64,000 nt of DNA, from positions 11,358,840-11,422,839 of the forward strand of contig NC_047067.1 of assembly GCF_902459465.1 (NCBI RefSeq), given 5' to 3'. The position numbers and the translations under genes are program-made. The notes beneath the pieces are model-generated. The model was not told the DNA's origin. It was given only the letters and a program-made list of their open reading frames with translations, and ran no database searches. Shown in pieces: positions 21,201 through 29,952 of the stretch. Numbering within the stretch: position 1 is the first letter of the stretch; every line of letters begins with the position of its first letter. The DNA is from Asterias rubens. Taxonomy: Eukaryota > Echinodermata > Asteroidea > Forcipulatida > Asteriidae.

Positions 21201-21458
21201 GTTTGGTGGAATCCTTTGTTTCGTGTCAAGTTTTAAAAATCACTTTTGAATTGATTTAATAAAACTCATGATATTCTGCTCTATAGCAAAACGTATGTAT
21301 TTCATTTTATTTGAAAATATGTATTTTTGTTTTCCTTTAGGGAGCTGCAGCAGGCGAGAGACGCCACCGAACAAGATACCCTGAAACCAATGTCAAAGGT
21401 CAACTCAAGACTCATAGGCAAGAAGATCAACAGAAGTATGAGTCTAACGATATACTGA
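9218..21458 (+). CDS. WEE1: Wee1-like protein kinase (complete, 10 coding exons, 630 aa)
   Basis: WEE1 phosphorylates CDK1 on its inhibitory tyrosine in the nucleus and delays mitotic or meiotic entry. Exons: 9218-9933, 12311-12401, 13081-13250, 14062-14183, 16028-16174, 16852-16986, 18016-18101, 19601-19768, 20548-20687 and 21341-21458. Phases close on TGA at 21456-21458. The start is ATG 9218, with A at -3. Residues 1-240 are a disordered tail rich in Ser/Thr-Pro CDK-type sites. It includes the conserved NPFTP motif (219-223) and a basic RKKRQRK nuclear-localisation-like cluster (232-238). The kinase domain follows: glycine loop GSGEFG (292-297), ATP lysine K314, catalytic loop HLDIKP with D412, and DLG 462-464, which is typical of Wee1 in place of DFG. 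The ends [17 protein letters not shown] and EYCNGGSLAD are near-identical to human WEE1 as remembered. The length is close to human WEE1 (646 aa). WEE2 is less likely, as the long N-tail and NPFTP fit the ancestral WEE1. Confidence 0.97.
9978..10033. mobile_element. 38-bp hairpin flanked by a 9-bp direct repeat
   Basis: A perfect 13-bp inverted pair, TAGTTGCGATAAC and GTTATCGCAACTA, surrounds the 12-base loop ATAACCCTCCAC (9987-10024). CATCTTCTG stands on both sides (9978-9986 and 10025-10033) and looks like a target-site duplication. It lies in WEE1 intron 1, about 50 bp after the donor. A sister copy is at 24987-25032. Confidence 0.6.
10331..10450. mobile_element. Family F palindromic element
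   Basis: GGAAAAGTTTCCGTATGGCG and CACTACTTTTTCATTCGA pair with AATGAGTGAAAAAGTGGTGG downstream. The interior (ATATAGTATCTAATTTACCT) is shared with 51857-52117. It lies in WEE1 intron 1. Confidence 0.75.
10451..11325. other. WEE1 intron 1, middle: nothing recognised
   Basis: This is single-copy-looking intron sequence without a coding signal. It contains ATGGTCAGGTTCGTTCC and CATCCTCTGCGACTGTTG, which I could not assign. Confidence 0.4.
11326..11563. mobile_element. Foldback element G with TGACGTCA at both ends
   Basis: The left arm GTGACGTCAATCGAGGCAGA and the right arm TCTGCCTCGATTGACGTCAC are exact complements. Pairing continues, with small gaps, through AAAGTACATGTACG and CGTACATGTACTTTGC, giving arms of about 75 bp around an unpaired centre. 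Each end carries a palindromic CRE sequence. It lies in WEE1 intron 1. Confidence 0.85.
12533..12706. mobile_element. Imperfect foldback O
   Basis: GACCCAGTTGGCTTAGAGCA and AGAAAGGACT on the left have reverse-complement partners AGTCTTTTTTGCTCTGAGGA and GACTGGGTC on the right. A partial internal direct repeat (AGAGCAGAAAGGACT, twice) is present. It lies in WEE1 intron 2. Confidence 0.5.
13352..13678. mobile_element. MITE H with 19-bp perfect terminal inverted repeats
   Basis: CAATGAGCAAGTTCGAGTG at the left end and its exact complement CACTCGAACTTGCTCATTG at the right end enclose 289 bp. The interior contains repeated ATGGTCGACCA-type palindromes. It lies in WEE1 intron 3. Confidence 0.85.
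14259..14634 (+). mobile_element. Family A MITE, A2 subtype
   Basis: This subtype begins GAGGGAAGGTACACATTCGG and ends ACGTGTTCCTTCCCTTTAA. The A subtype instead begins AAAGGCAGTGGACACTATTG. It keeps TACTCAAAACAAATATTAAC and an AGAAGTCTTTTATT stem in the middle. It lies in WEE1 intron 4. Confidence 0.85.
14653..14836. mobile_element. R-related element (AAAGGGCAAGGG type)
   Basis: It contains TTTGAAAGGGCAAGGGTACC, TTGGTAAAGGGCACCCTATG and a terminal GTGTCAGGCCT. The same blocks recur at 41571-41712. Confidence 0.55.
14853..15069. mobile_element. Foldback element I
   Basis: The arm GTGTAAATCTCTTTTGAGTA followed by GTGTTGGTT is matched by AACCAACACTACTCAAAAGA and GATTTACAC. A second inner pair is TTGACAACTC and GAGTTGTCAA. 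A degraded piece of the same element lies at 21080-21165. Confidence 0.8.
15155..15505 (+). mobile_element. Family A MITE, A2 subtype
   Basis: Its ends are TTAA-AGGGAACGTACATGCTTG and CGTGTACCTTCCCTTTA. It is about 90% like the neighbour at 14259 by eye and lies in the same intron and orientation. Confidence 0.85.
16217..16400. mobile_element. R-related element
   Basis: It begins CAGGGTTTTGCAGGCCTTGG and contains CTTTGCAAAGGGCACCACAG and AGGGGACCACGGCAATAGC. It is badly decayed and lies in WEE1 intron 5. Confidence 0.4.
17388..17980 (-). mobile_element. L2/Rex-like LINE 3' end, reverse-transcriptase C-terminus
   Basis: The minus strand from about 17918 to 17628 encodes [60 protein letters not shown] and [16 protein letters not shown]. 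This is the familiar C-terminal segment of L2/Rex-type reverse transcriptases. The 3' UTR ends in a short repeat (ATTGAATTGAATTG) at 17388-17405, as L2 tails do. The copy is strongly 5'-truncated and lies in WEE1 intron 6, antisense to the host gene. The reading frame is still open over about 98 codons, which suggests a fairly recent insertion. Confidence 0.88.
18543..18883 (+). mobile_element. TTAA-flanked MITE, B/C-related
   Basis: It is bounded by TTAA (18543-18546 and 18880-18883). The left end is AGGAACATTACAGAACTG and the right end CAATTCTGTAACGTTCCT, which are inverted copies. The interior contains TAGTAACATAAACTGACAAACCTG. It lies in WEE1 intron 7. Confidence 0.75.
19265..19430. mobile_element. 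Family R element
   Basis: It runs from CAGGCCTAGAGTAAC through TGGTCTTGGCCCTGGTGCCC and CTTCAAAAGTTTCCCATAGA to GGATGAAATTCCAGGCATG. The ends are roughly inverted (CAGGCCT and ATTCCAGGC). It lies in WEE1 intron 7. Confidence 0.65.
19975..20430. mobile_element. Family R element split by an E element
   Basis: The left part is CAGGCCTGGAATTACACGGA (19975-19999). The right part starts at about 20286 with TGCCTCTGGTCTTGGCCTTG and ends AGATAATATTCCAGGCGTG. The E foldback sits between them. Confidence 0.7.
20000..20285. mobile_element. Family E foldback nested in R
   Basis: GGGCCCAATTTCATAGCGCT and GCAGCGCTATGAAATTGGGC are perfect inverted ends. Pairing extends through CTTACCGTTAAGCAGCGC and its partner. 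It lies in WEE1 intron 8. Confidence 0.85.
20775..21062 (+). mobile_element. LINE 3' end (CR1-like)
   Basis: A short frame reads [20 protein letters not shown] and then a stop, matching the last residues of many CR1/RTE-type ORF2 proteins. A T-rich 3' tail follows, with TTTGGCGCCATAAAAACTTG. It lies in WEE1 intron 9. Confidence 0.55.
21080..21165. mobile_element. Fragment of foldback I
   Basis: TTTGGAGTAATGTTGGTTCT, GTTGGTTGACAA and ACATACCTCACCTGAATATT align with parts of the element at 14853-15069. Confidence 0.4.
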
Positions 21459-21594
21459 TCGAATCTCTCATTCTGCAAACACTTCATGTAAATATTAAAT
21501 GTATATGGCCAGTTAGTTTCAGTGCTCAAGCGAGATTAGTTGAAGGTATCGTACGGAAATGTATACATGTATAGGACACACCGAAAAAATAGAA

Positions 21595-21842
21595 TCGGCC
21601 CCACTATTCCGCCAAGACGGAATAGTATTCCGCCCAGCCCGGGCGGATTAGTGTTCCGGTGGAATACTAATCCGCCTGGGAGGATTAACAGTGAAATGAG
21701 GATGTCTGTTGGACATGTGTTTACACTTGTTTTGGTAATCCAGGGCGTAATGATAATCCGCCGGGTAGAATGGTAATCCGCCCGGGCGGAATGATTGTGC
21801 CCTAGCAGAAGAGTGATCCGCCCGGGCGGAATAGTGGAGCCC
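21595..21842. mobile_element. GC-rich foldback Q in the WEE1 3' UTR
   Basis: The ends CGGCCCCACTATTCCGCC and GGGCGGAATAGTGGAGCCC are inverted. The interior repeats the palindrome CCGCCCGGGCGGA several times, along with AATACTAATCCGCC. Its base composition contrasts sharply with the surrounding UTR. Confidence 0.8.
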
Positions 21843-22935
21843 AATTTTTTTCTCAACAGCCCTGTACATGAAAAAGGGTTGTGCGACAAGCGACTCATTT
21901 TTGTAGAGCCTGTCACGTATTTCTCTCTGAAATGAAGTAATTTTCAACAAAAACTGTATTTGAAGACTATAGGTTCAAATTAGACGGGTTGTCAATATTG
22001 CATCTTTACATCACACTTTGCTTGGCAGTTAAGATTTGTTTACTTGTAAAAAACAATCTTAGTATAACTCTTTGAGAAGTCGGCAATGGATAGGTCGATT
22101 AATAGTGTATTGCTTCTTTTCAGAAAAAAAAACCATCTTCAAGAGATCACTGCAACTACAAACCTAATATTTGTTATTGACCAAACATTATGCAAACCCT
22201 CAAGTTGACTAAATATACTCACTGTTTATTTCAACAAATTGTACATTTTTATGGAACTCCTTTATACCACCTCTAAATTCATATATTTATTTTTTATCTT
22301 CAAAATAAGCTTCAATTTTTGTTTTTATACGAAATAACTTCTCGTTGGAAACTGTATGTTTTAGTCCAATCATAGTTAGAATTTTTAGAGGTACATTTAG
22401 GTTGTCAAAACGCACTGCAAATTTTTGTTTAACGCTTAGATTTTAGTTTAGCTTTTACAGTATATTTGGTTGTGGGATGTTGTATTCTTTGCTGACTTTA
22501 TAGACACTTGTGACCATGCAGTAAAAAAAAAAAAAAAACGTGTGTGGGGTTTTTTGCCAAAGTTTTTCTGCCGATGCATTTAATTGTGGTATCATCAGAG
22601 CATTTTTAATTCCTAACAAGTTATGAAGTAAGGTAAGATAAAACAATATGCATGCTGGTAGATATGTTTGCTACATTTTGAAATATGAAACTAAGTTTGA
22701 AAATTGGAATTCATCAATATCTTGAATGTACAATGTTGAAATTATTGTTGAAAAAGTAACACTCCTCAAAGTAAATAAACTTTAGGAGCAGTAAGTTTGC
22801 TAAAGTGAAGAATGACTTTTAACCACTTTTAATCCAAATCGCATAAGTTCTTAATTTTTTTCCCCACTTGTAACAGTTCTTTTTTACATACATGTTGTAG
22901 TTTTATTATATAGTATCATAAATCATAGAAATTTT

Positions 22936-22941
22936 AATAAA
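22936..22941 (+). terminator. WEE1: Poly(A) signal AATAAA, WEE1
   Basis: AATAAAGATGTATATATATA is a canonical hexamer. TTGTTTTATTTTTTTGC about 40 bases on is a plausible downstream element. Confidence 0.5.
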
Positions 22942-22960
22942 GATGTATATATATAAATTT

Positions 22961-23640
22961 ACATCAAGCAAAGAAGTTGTTTTATTTTTTTGCCGATACT
23001 TTATATATGTTACCGTATCTTTCCAATCAGTCGTACTAGTCTGGGGAATAATTTGTAACTTTTAAGAAACTGCAAGGTGCCCTACTGTTCAAATTTTATT
23101 TTGTTAATTAACAAATTATGGTAACAGTCCGATGAAGGGTGGTCATACATGGGGATGTGGCCTTATTTGATTGATAAAGCATGTACATGTAATCACAAAA
23201 CACTTAGTAGTAGGCTATTATCTAGCAGAAACAGTTAGGTTACCAGCCAAAACTACATCAAGTTTGCATTGCTGTGGGGCTGCAGGCTGTTGGCGCCCCA
23301 CTATATAAGTGTTTGCTTTGCAATTTATATTTTGTCTGACAGTATTTTAAATTTGTCATGGTGGGCTGGTGAAGAACATTTCTGGAGATTTTAATTTCAT
23401 TCTTGACCAATACTGTTGAATCATGGAGGAAGAAATGATTGAATGGAGCTCAAAAGTACGCGACTACCATGGAGCTAAAAAAAAAAACACCATGAAGCAA
23501 GTGTGATTGTGTATCTAAAAAAAAATTAAGGCCCAACCCCACAGGACTGCACTCAATCACGGGTGTTTGGTTACAGATGGTTGTTCAAGCGACCTTCATC
23601 ATGTTTACAAAAAGTGATGAACTGATCCACCCTTGACCTC
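22961..23640. other. Intergenic between WEE1 and CIMAP1, no gene seen
   Basis: A degraded E-like block (GGTTACCAGCCAAAACTACA) occurs at 23240-23310. Nothing coding is recognised. Confidence 0.4.
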
Positions 23641-23908
23641 AAAACACGCGGTTCTTGCTTAATATTTATCCCATGCCTCAGAAGCTTCGTGTTGGTTCTG
23701 CCGCTCTGTCGATCGTTTGCGTTTGGTCTGATTGTGTGTGTGCTAGCCTAGCCGGCCTTTGTGACCCCCTGACGACCATTCTTCTCTTTTATTTTTGCCA
23801 AAACATTTGCCAGCGGAATCTAGGTGCTCATCCATATTCAAGAGGTAGTATATTTTCCTCCAATCGCAAGTCTGTATACTCTGTATGCAAATTAGTAGTC
23901 TGTGTTTG

Positions 23909-23921
23909 GTTGCTAGGTGAC
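23909..23921 (-). promoter_or_regulatory. RFX X-box (GTCACCTAGCAAC)
   Basis: On the minus strand the 13-mer GTCACCTAGCAAC fits the RFX consensus GTNRCC(0-3N)RGYAAC at every position. A second half-site, GGTAGCAAC, follows nearby. It lies about 160 bp before the likely donor of the CIMAP1 leader exon. RFX factors drive ciliary and flagellar genes, in keeping with an axonemal protein downstream. Confidence 0.7.
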
Positions 23922-23959
23922 CGTGGTTGCTACCGTTTGCTAAACTACTGCACGGTGTT

Positions 23960-24084
23960 TTGTGTACTGCATGCCGTCGATGTGTGGTTTTGTGCGGTGA
24001 TCACATAAGTTTCGCGCATTATACATTATTGGATTACTTCAGCACAACCTGGAAGCACCCACCTAATTTTATTCCGTCCAAAAG
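23960..24084 (+). other. Putative non-coding first exon of CIMAP1/ODF3
   Basis: The strong donor CCAAAAG|GTAAGTAAT at 24084/24085 lies upstream of a coding exon whose acceptor (TTCCGTTCAG at 25375) opens only 22 bases before the ATG. A leader exon must therefore exist, and this donor near the X-box is the best candidate. The 5' limit is a guess. Confidence 0.4.
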
Positions 24085-24099
24085 GTAAGTAATATCGGG

Positions 24100-25290
24100 T
24101 AAATTTGATGACAAACTTCAGTATTATAAAGTTGAAATCAGTAGAAACAATGATGGTTCATAACGTATGTTTGATTGTGCAGTTATAAAATGTTTTTTTA
24201 GCATAGTTTTTGTCGATGTTTAATGTAGACTATTTAGTATTTTGCTGGGGTGGGACAAATTCGGGACACGTCGTCTCCATCGGTCTCCATTTTGTTGGAA
24301 ACGCCGGTTGGTAGTCAGGGAGTAAGCATGTTGTACAAACATTCTATTTTACCACGAAAAACAATAAATCACATAAATTTTCAGTTGTTGTTAAATTTAC
24401 AAACGTTTTTCTCTTCACTTGTGCACCCTTCAGAAAAAAAAAATCAGTTACAAATTCACAATGATTGCGATCTCGTCTAACTAAAAATTTACCTTCAACA
24501 AACAACCAACGAATACCCAACCAACCAACGAAACCATGGCATTAATACAAAGCAAGGAAGAAGCTTTATAATCTTTTTAAAACAAATAAGACAACAAGTT
24601 TATTAGGCCCCTGTCCGAACCTAGTGTGTCTTGTCAGTAGATCATAGGTCTTTGAAGGACAGGAAATTTCAGAAAACTTGTTAGATTATGATAATTATTT
24701 TTATATTTTAAAATTAATTTACTTTAGTGAATGGAACTTGACATGCTTGAGCTGACATTTGTCACAAGCAAGACTTCCTAATTTGTTAGTGTTGGCTTAT
24801 AAGTTATAATTACAAACTGTATATTACCCGTATTGAAAGTGTATGATTATGAAGTGTAGTGTTTGTTACAAACTATAATTTGGGATGTTCAGTCAATGAA
24901 CCGATCTTTTTGTAGCCCAGTGAATTCAGTTTGTTTAGGCGGTTTGATTAAAGTTTAGATACTTGGTTGGTACACACAACTTTAGATAGTTGCGATAGAG
25001 TAACCCTCCTTCGCCGTTCATCATCGCAACTAACACACCTTAAATTATTTAACCCGTTTCGTGTGTGATCGTGAGGAAATGACACAAAAGATTGCTGTAG
25101 TGCTGGTATCTTTTTGAGTCAATATGAACCTTGGTCACTGGCAAATCAGGATTGAAACAGAGATGTTGAGTCTGAGATGGTCCGAGTGATGGCCCTCATG
25201 TATACATTTATACAGTTACATGTCAACCAAATCATTGAAACAGTGTTCCTCTGTGCATTAAATAATATCCTTAGGACATTTAACCAAAAT
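24100..25290. other. Putative leader intron of CIMAP1
   Basis: It contains only the hairpin at 24987-25032 and unassigned AT-rich sequence. No coding exon is supported. Confidence 0.4.
24987..25032. mobile_element. Second copy of the TAGTTGCGAT hairpin
   Basis: The 10-bp ends TAGTTGCGAT and ATCGCAACTA are exact complements, and the loop again contains TAACCCTCC. The loop is longer than in the copy at 9987-10024. No clear flanking direct repeat is visible. Confidence 0.5.
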
Positions 25291-25397
25291 ATTTGCACAC
25301 TAAACAAGTAGCAATTATTTGTATTTTTTTTCAACTTACTAAAATTACTACTTTTTTTTATTTATTTCCGTTCAGAACACAGACCAAAAAAATCAAA

Positions 25398-27330
25398 ATG
25401 GCTTGGGAACCAACAAAGCCAAGGCAGCCAATTGCTGCGATGTACAACGGCCCTGGACCAGGACAGTATCTCCTTCCAGGTGGCACAGGTACCATGAGGT
25501 CCGACCCTCGTAAGAAGCAGTTACCCGCCTACAGCTTCGGTACCAGACACCGCGAATACACCGACGATTGCAGCCCCGGTCCACGTTACCTAATCGACTC
25601 ACGCCTTACGAGGACAGGAAAGAGCGGAGACCCACACTATTCTGTGTACAGCAGACCCGGCGATGTGCGCGTGTTCAGCACCCCAGGACCCGGGCGCTAT
25701 TCACCTGAGAAGGCTGGCCAGAATGCCTACCGGAAGGCGGCTTCCTACTCCTTTGGTGCACGAACAAAAGGAAGCAAACACGATAAATCTCCAGGTAATT
25801 TACATCTTTGTGTCTTTAACTTTTTATAATTCCCCCCATGCTAGATAGAATAATTTTTCCCCTTTGTTTATATTTTTTTTTTACAACAGTTGTTAAAATT
25901 TTGAACATTTTTTTGAGCAAAAAGCTTAGTTTAGAGATGCCTGTTGAGCATAAGTGATAAAATCAAAATGTTGTCAAATTATGTACAGTATACAATTAGA
26001 TCTGGATAGTTATATTTAAAGGCAGTGGACACTATTGGTAATTACTCAAAATATTTATTACCATAAAACCTTACTTGGTGACGAGTAATGGGGAGAGGTT
26101 GACAGTATAAAACATTGTGAGAAAAGGCTCCCTCTGAAGTGACATAGTTGTCGAGAAAGAAGTAATTTTCCACGAATTTGATTTTGAGACCTCGGATTTA
26201 GAATTTGAGGTCTCGAAATCAAGCATCAGAAAGCACACAACTTTGTGTGACAAGGTTGTTTTTTTCTTTCAAAGTGATCTCGCAACTCCAATGACCAATC
26301 GAGCCCAACTTTTCACAGGTTTGTTATTTTATTCATATGTTGAGATACACCAAGTGAGAAGACTGGTCTTTGACAATCACCAATAGTGTCCAGTGTCTTT
26401 AATTGTGAATATTTAGAAGATAAGAATTATGGGCAGTTGCTAGCCTTTGTGCTTGTTATTCATGTTAGTAATGTTTTATGTCTCGTTTCTATACACAGCT
26501 CCCAACAACTACTCTCTGCCAAGTATTCTGGGAGGTAAATCCAGCGCTGTAAACTCTGCACCCAACTACTCCATGACTGGTCGCAGTAAGATCGGCGCAG
26601 TCGACGAAGATCTATCCAAGACCCCAGGCCCTGGAACATACCGAGTTGTAGAGCCTTCAATTTATAAGAAGAGAGATCCCCTGTATTCAATGACCGGAAG
26701 AAACACGATGCCAAGTGACTCAACGCAAAAGCCAGGACCGGGTGGACACTGCCCTGAAAAGGTAACTTAAAAATAAACATAAAATACACACCTATAAAAA
26801 AATTTTTTAGCAGGGCGAAGATTTCAAACAAAATTTTGAATACACATTGTCAGGTTTGTGTAAAATAATTGAGATTCCCTTTATTTTTTTCAAAGTAGTG
26901 ACGATCGTTGTAGTTCCTTGATGGATATGCCTACTTCTCTTTTAAAGTAATTCTGAGAGGTTACAAGTCTAATCTTTCCATAACACATATCGAAAGCAAA
27001 ACATAACACACACAAAAAGAAAACATAATGTTGGAAGTTTTTTATCCTCGTCAAAGGCAATTGCATGTGGTGTCCCATGCTCTCGTTTACAAGTTCCCTA
27101 TTTTAAAGTTTGTATACAAATTTGCATTTTTCCCTCAAGTGGGAAAATTACCAGCTCTTTTACTGTCTGAATTGTTTTTCACCACCACACTTAGCACCTT
27201 CTGTAATTCTAATTATCCTTTATGTTATTTTTTTCAGGTTATTATCAACAAACCTCAAGCACCCAAGTTCTCTTTCGGTGTGAGACACTCAGAGTACACA
27301 ACGCCAATGATTTCAGAGCCATCTGATTAA
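25398..27330 (+). CDS. CIMAP1 (ODF3): Ciliary microtubule-associated protein 1 / outer dense fiber protein 3 (complete, 250 aa)
   Basis: Three coding exons: 25398-25794, 26499-26761 and 27238-27330. Phases close on TAA at 27328-27330. The start is MAWEPTKPRQP, with AAA before the ATG. The protein is built of SHIPPO-type Pro-Gly repeats: NGPGPGQY, SPGPRY, STPGPGRYSPEK, KTPGPGTY and KPGPGGH. Between them are YSFGTRH, YSFGARTKG and FSFGVRHSEY boxes that mark the ODF3/CIMAP family. Human ODF3 has 254 residues. These proteins line the axoneme or outer dense fibres of sperm flagella and probably bind tubulin through the repeats. In the repeat at the end of exon 2 the usual Tyr of PGPGxY is His (GGHCPEK). 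An RFX X-box lies upstream. A donor-like AAAAAAAG|GTGAGT at 27354 is 24 nt after the stop, so a spliced 3' UTR is possible. Paralogue choice within CIMAP1A-D is uncertain. Confidence 0.93.
26018..26402 (+). mobile_element. Family A MITE, full length
   Basis: It starts TTAA-AGGCAGTGGACACTATTG, ends CCAATAGTGTCCAGTGTCTTTAA, and is 385 bp long. It lies in CIMAP1 intron 1, with its right edge 97 bp before the next exon. Confidence 0.92.
26762..27237. other. CIMAP1 intron 2, no repeat recognised
   Basis: GT at 26762 and TTTTTTCAG before 27238 define it. No MITE or SINE core was found inside. Confidence 0.5.
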
Positions 27331-27795
27331 ATTAGTCTTATCATTTAAAAAAAGGTGAGTACATCAAATAAGAAGTAGCCAGAGGATGACAAATTAAGTA
27401 AGAAGTTAGAGAATTAGAGTTTTTGCCAAGAGTGAGCCAGATGCAATGGCTTAAAAAACAAAGTTGTATTGCTGTTGCCTTGGTGTCCATTGTCCCTATC
27501 CTTATAGACATACATTGCATGTGTTTGAACAGTTTTAGTATGGGGTCATTGCTTCAGCAAATTATAGGTAAAAAAATCATGCACTGTATCGACCCTATTC
27601 ACAATGCGCAGCACACATACACGCTCGTCTCCTGTCTGCCATTTTGTGTGTCCTTTGTGACTTCATGCATTATTTACAATTTTCCCTTCATTTGAGAGGA
27701 GCTAGAAAATTGGAATCAATCAACATGACACTTTCTTCTGTTAGATGATTTTGAGTTGTGTTTTTGGGGAAAAAGGACACAAGTATTTTATTTGT

Positions 27796-28038
27796 GGGTG
27801 CGTTCGATTAGCTTCCCTGGGTCGACCCTGCGGTGCTTACTCGGGTGAGCCCCTGACAAAAGCTAATCGAACGATCACACTCGCACTCTCGTGGTGACTG
27901 CATGCACCTCAGGTCACCCCCAAGTGACCCACTTCACAAGCAGGGCACTGGGGGCTTACCCGGGTGAGCCCCTTCAAAGCTATTCGAACGTACCAGGGCT
28001 GACCGGGGTCGACCTAGGGAAGCTTAACGAACGCACCC
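27796..28038. mobile_element. MITE J with GGGTGCGTTCGAT ends
   Basis: GGGTGCGTTCGATTAGCTTC and the right end GGGAAGCTTAACGAACGCAC are inverted copies about 33 bp long including GGTCGACC. The interior is GC-rich, with CTTACCCGGGTGAGCCCCTT repeated in variant form. The superfamily was not determined; flanking 8-mers do not match. Confidence 0.8.
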
Positions 28039-28222
28039 TAAATTTGTTACTAATTTTTGTTTGTTTTCATGTTCTTTCAGGTAGCTTTGGGGAACATCAC
28101 TACACTCTGCAACAAACTGTTTTTCACTGCCCTTTTGCTATGGCATAGCTCTCCAGTGTGGAGTTATGGAAAGGTTTGATCCTGTGGACTTCATAGCATT
28201 TAACAGGATATGGTTATCGCAA

Positions 28223-28370
28223 CAGGCCTGAAGTTTCATTTCCTCCAGTGCCACTGTCTTGGCCTTGGTGCCCTTTCACAATTTTTTTTATAGACTTTCA
28301 GATCTTCCAATGGAAGTGCTTTTTGCAAAATGAAAATGGTCTCACTGCTCAAAGATAAAATTCATGGCCT
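28223..28370. mobile_element. Family R element
   Basis: It runs from ACAGGCCTGAAGTTTCATTT through TGTCTTGGCCTTGGTGCCCT to AAATTCATGGCCTGT. Confidence 0.6.
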
Positions 28371-29440
28371 GTTGCAGTTGTCATATAACTTGATCCTCAA
28401 TACTGATTCTGAAAAATAATCACTAAGGTGAAAGTTTTCTTGATGTGCTGGAAATAATACGCTGGAGATCAGCTCGATTTTTTTTATTTTTTATAAGTCC
28501 ACATGGCATTATAAGTTGGCTACCGTAAAAAAAAAAGATTTTTTTAATCCAAACAATAATCATGATTTAGCAGAAATTATTTTGATGAGTAATCATGTTA
28601 AATGGACTGAATTCTACTCTTTTACAAACCAAAACTTAAACAAATCATGTCAGTTTAGGAAAGTTATACCCTGTTATGAAAGCCAAAAAACAGTAATTTT
28701 TGTACAAAATAATGATTCTCAGTCACCGAAAAAAAATAAAAGACAAAATCTGTCAATAAGGTCAAGAAGGAAAGCACCTGGGTATGTACATTACTTATGT
28801 AAATAGAGTTTGTTTTGTTTTTCGTTTTTTTGGTTAATGTTATGAGAAATTTATGTGCATGTACTTTGGTGATAAAAGTTTACTTTCAATAGAGCAAACA
28901 AAGATAATTTTGAACAGTATTTAAAAGATAACTTTTTAGTACAATTTTGATTAAGTTTTTACTTTGTAAGATTTTTAAAATTATAATCTTGACGTGCTAA
29001 ACGAATTCAAGTCAGGTGCTTTACCAAACGATGAACAATTTTTTATGCATCATGTTTCCTCCACCGATTTTAGCTTAGTCAAATTTCAAAAGGAATTAAA
29101 GGCTGCTTGGTCATAACAAGTGAAAATGCAAAGTTAATATTGGAAAACATATTTATATTGATGTACATAAAACTAATTTTAAGCACATTCCGTCCTTAAA
29201 ATGGAAATTGCATCCATTGCAATTTCTTGTGAATACTTTTATCGTTTAATAATCATCACCAAATGTAATCAACTGGAGCATGCATAAAGTGAATTAATAA
29301 AACAAGTTTATTGTACATAAAGAAAAGTTGAGTTGTGAAATGGAGTCCTCATTTTTTTCCAAATGATAAAGTGTAACAAATCGTGACGATAGGGCCAAAC
29401 ATTGGCAGGTTCATAAACTTCATTGGCAATACATGTACGT
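28371..29440. other. Intergenic, AT-rich, no gene seen
   Basis: A plus-strand frame of 96 codons at 28516-28806 starts inside an A-run and has no recognisable domain. AATAAA at about 29297 could end a CIMAP1 transcript. Confidence 0.4.
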
Positions 29441-29785
29441 AAAGGCAGTGGACACTATTGGTAATTACTCAAAATAGTTATTAGCACAAAACCTTACTTG
29501 GTAACGAGTAATGGGGAGAGGTTAATAGTATAAATCATTGTGAGAAACAGCTCCCTCTGAAGTGGAGTAGTTTTTGAGAAAGAAGTATTTTTCCATGAGT
29601 TTGATTTTGAGACCTCAGGTTTAGAATTTGAGGTCTCGAAATCAAGCATCTGAACTTCGTGTGACAAGCGTGTTTTTTCTTTCATTATTATCTCGCAACT
29701 TTGACGACTGATTGAGTTCAAATTTTCACAGGTTTGTTATTTTATGCATGTTGATGTACACCAAGTGAGAAGACTGGTCTTCGAC
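29441..29785 (+). mobile_element. Family A MITE cut short by a D element
   Basis: The left end is AAAGGCAGTGGACACTATTG. The right part reads GGTCTTCGACAA and switches abruptly to the D terminus instead of the expected TTACCAATAGTGTCC. Confidence 0.85.
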
Positions 29786-29952
29786 AATAGACCGATCCAT
29801 TAAGCTCCGCCCCCTTGCATATTGACCAATCAGAACGCAACAAAGTCTGACAAATAAAGTCCGACATGCGTGCGCGTATCTTGGCGCGCGCGGCAGAGTT
29901 GTGCAGAAAGGTACTGGAGAGCCCCATGTGTTCTTGCTCTAACGTGCATCAT
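29786..29952 (+). mobile_element. Family D GC-rich element, right end lost
   Basis: It starts AATAGACCGATCCATTAAGC and contains CTTGGCGCGCGCGGCAGAGT and GGAGAGCCCCATGTGTTCTT. The right inverted end, present at 45203-45396, is missing. Confidence 0.8.

Larger units (their letters stand above)
21459..22960 (+). other. WEE1: WEE1 3' UTR
   Basis: This is about 1.5 kb from the stop codon to the AATAAA at 22936-22941. It is AU-rich and contains the GC-rich foldback Q at 21595-21842. The length is inferred from the first strong poly(A) signal. No earlier AATAAA was noticed. Confidence 0.5.

Noticed and set aside
23655..24008. 117-codon frame rich in Cys and Leu
   Set aside because: It covers the X-box promoter region of CIMAP1, and its composition looks random. 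No splice or homology support.
26071..26253. Recurrent small frames with MLDFETSNSKSEVSKSNSW-like peptides (also 29494, 37198, 55502, 57252)
   Set aside because: They are antisense translations of the family A MITE. Their similarity reflects the repeat, not a gene family.
28516..28806. 96-codon plus-strand frame downstream of CIMAP1
   Set aside because: It starts at an A-run, has a Lys/Asn/Gln bias expected of AT-rich noncoding DNA, and has no domain or splice context.
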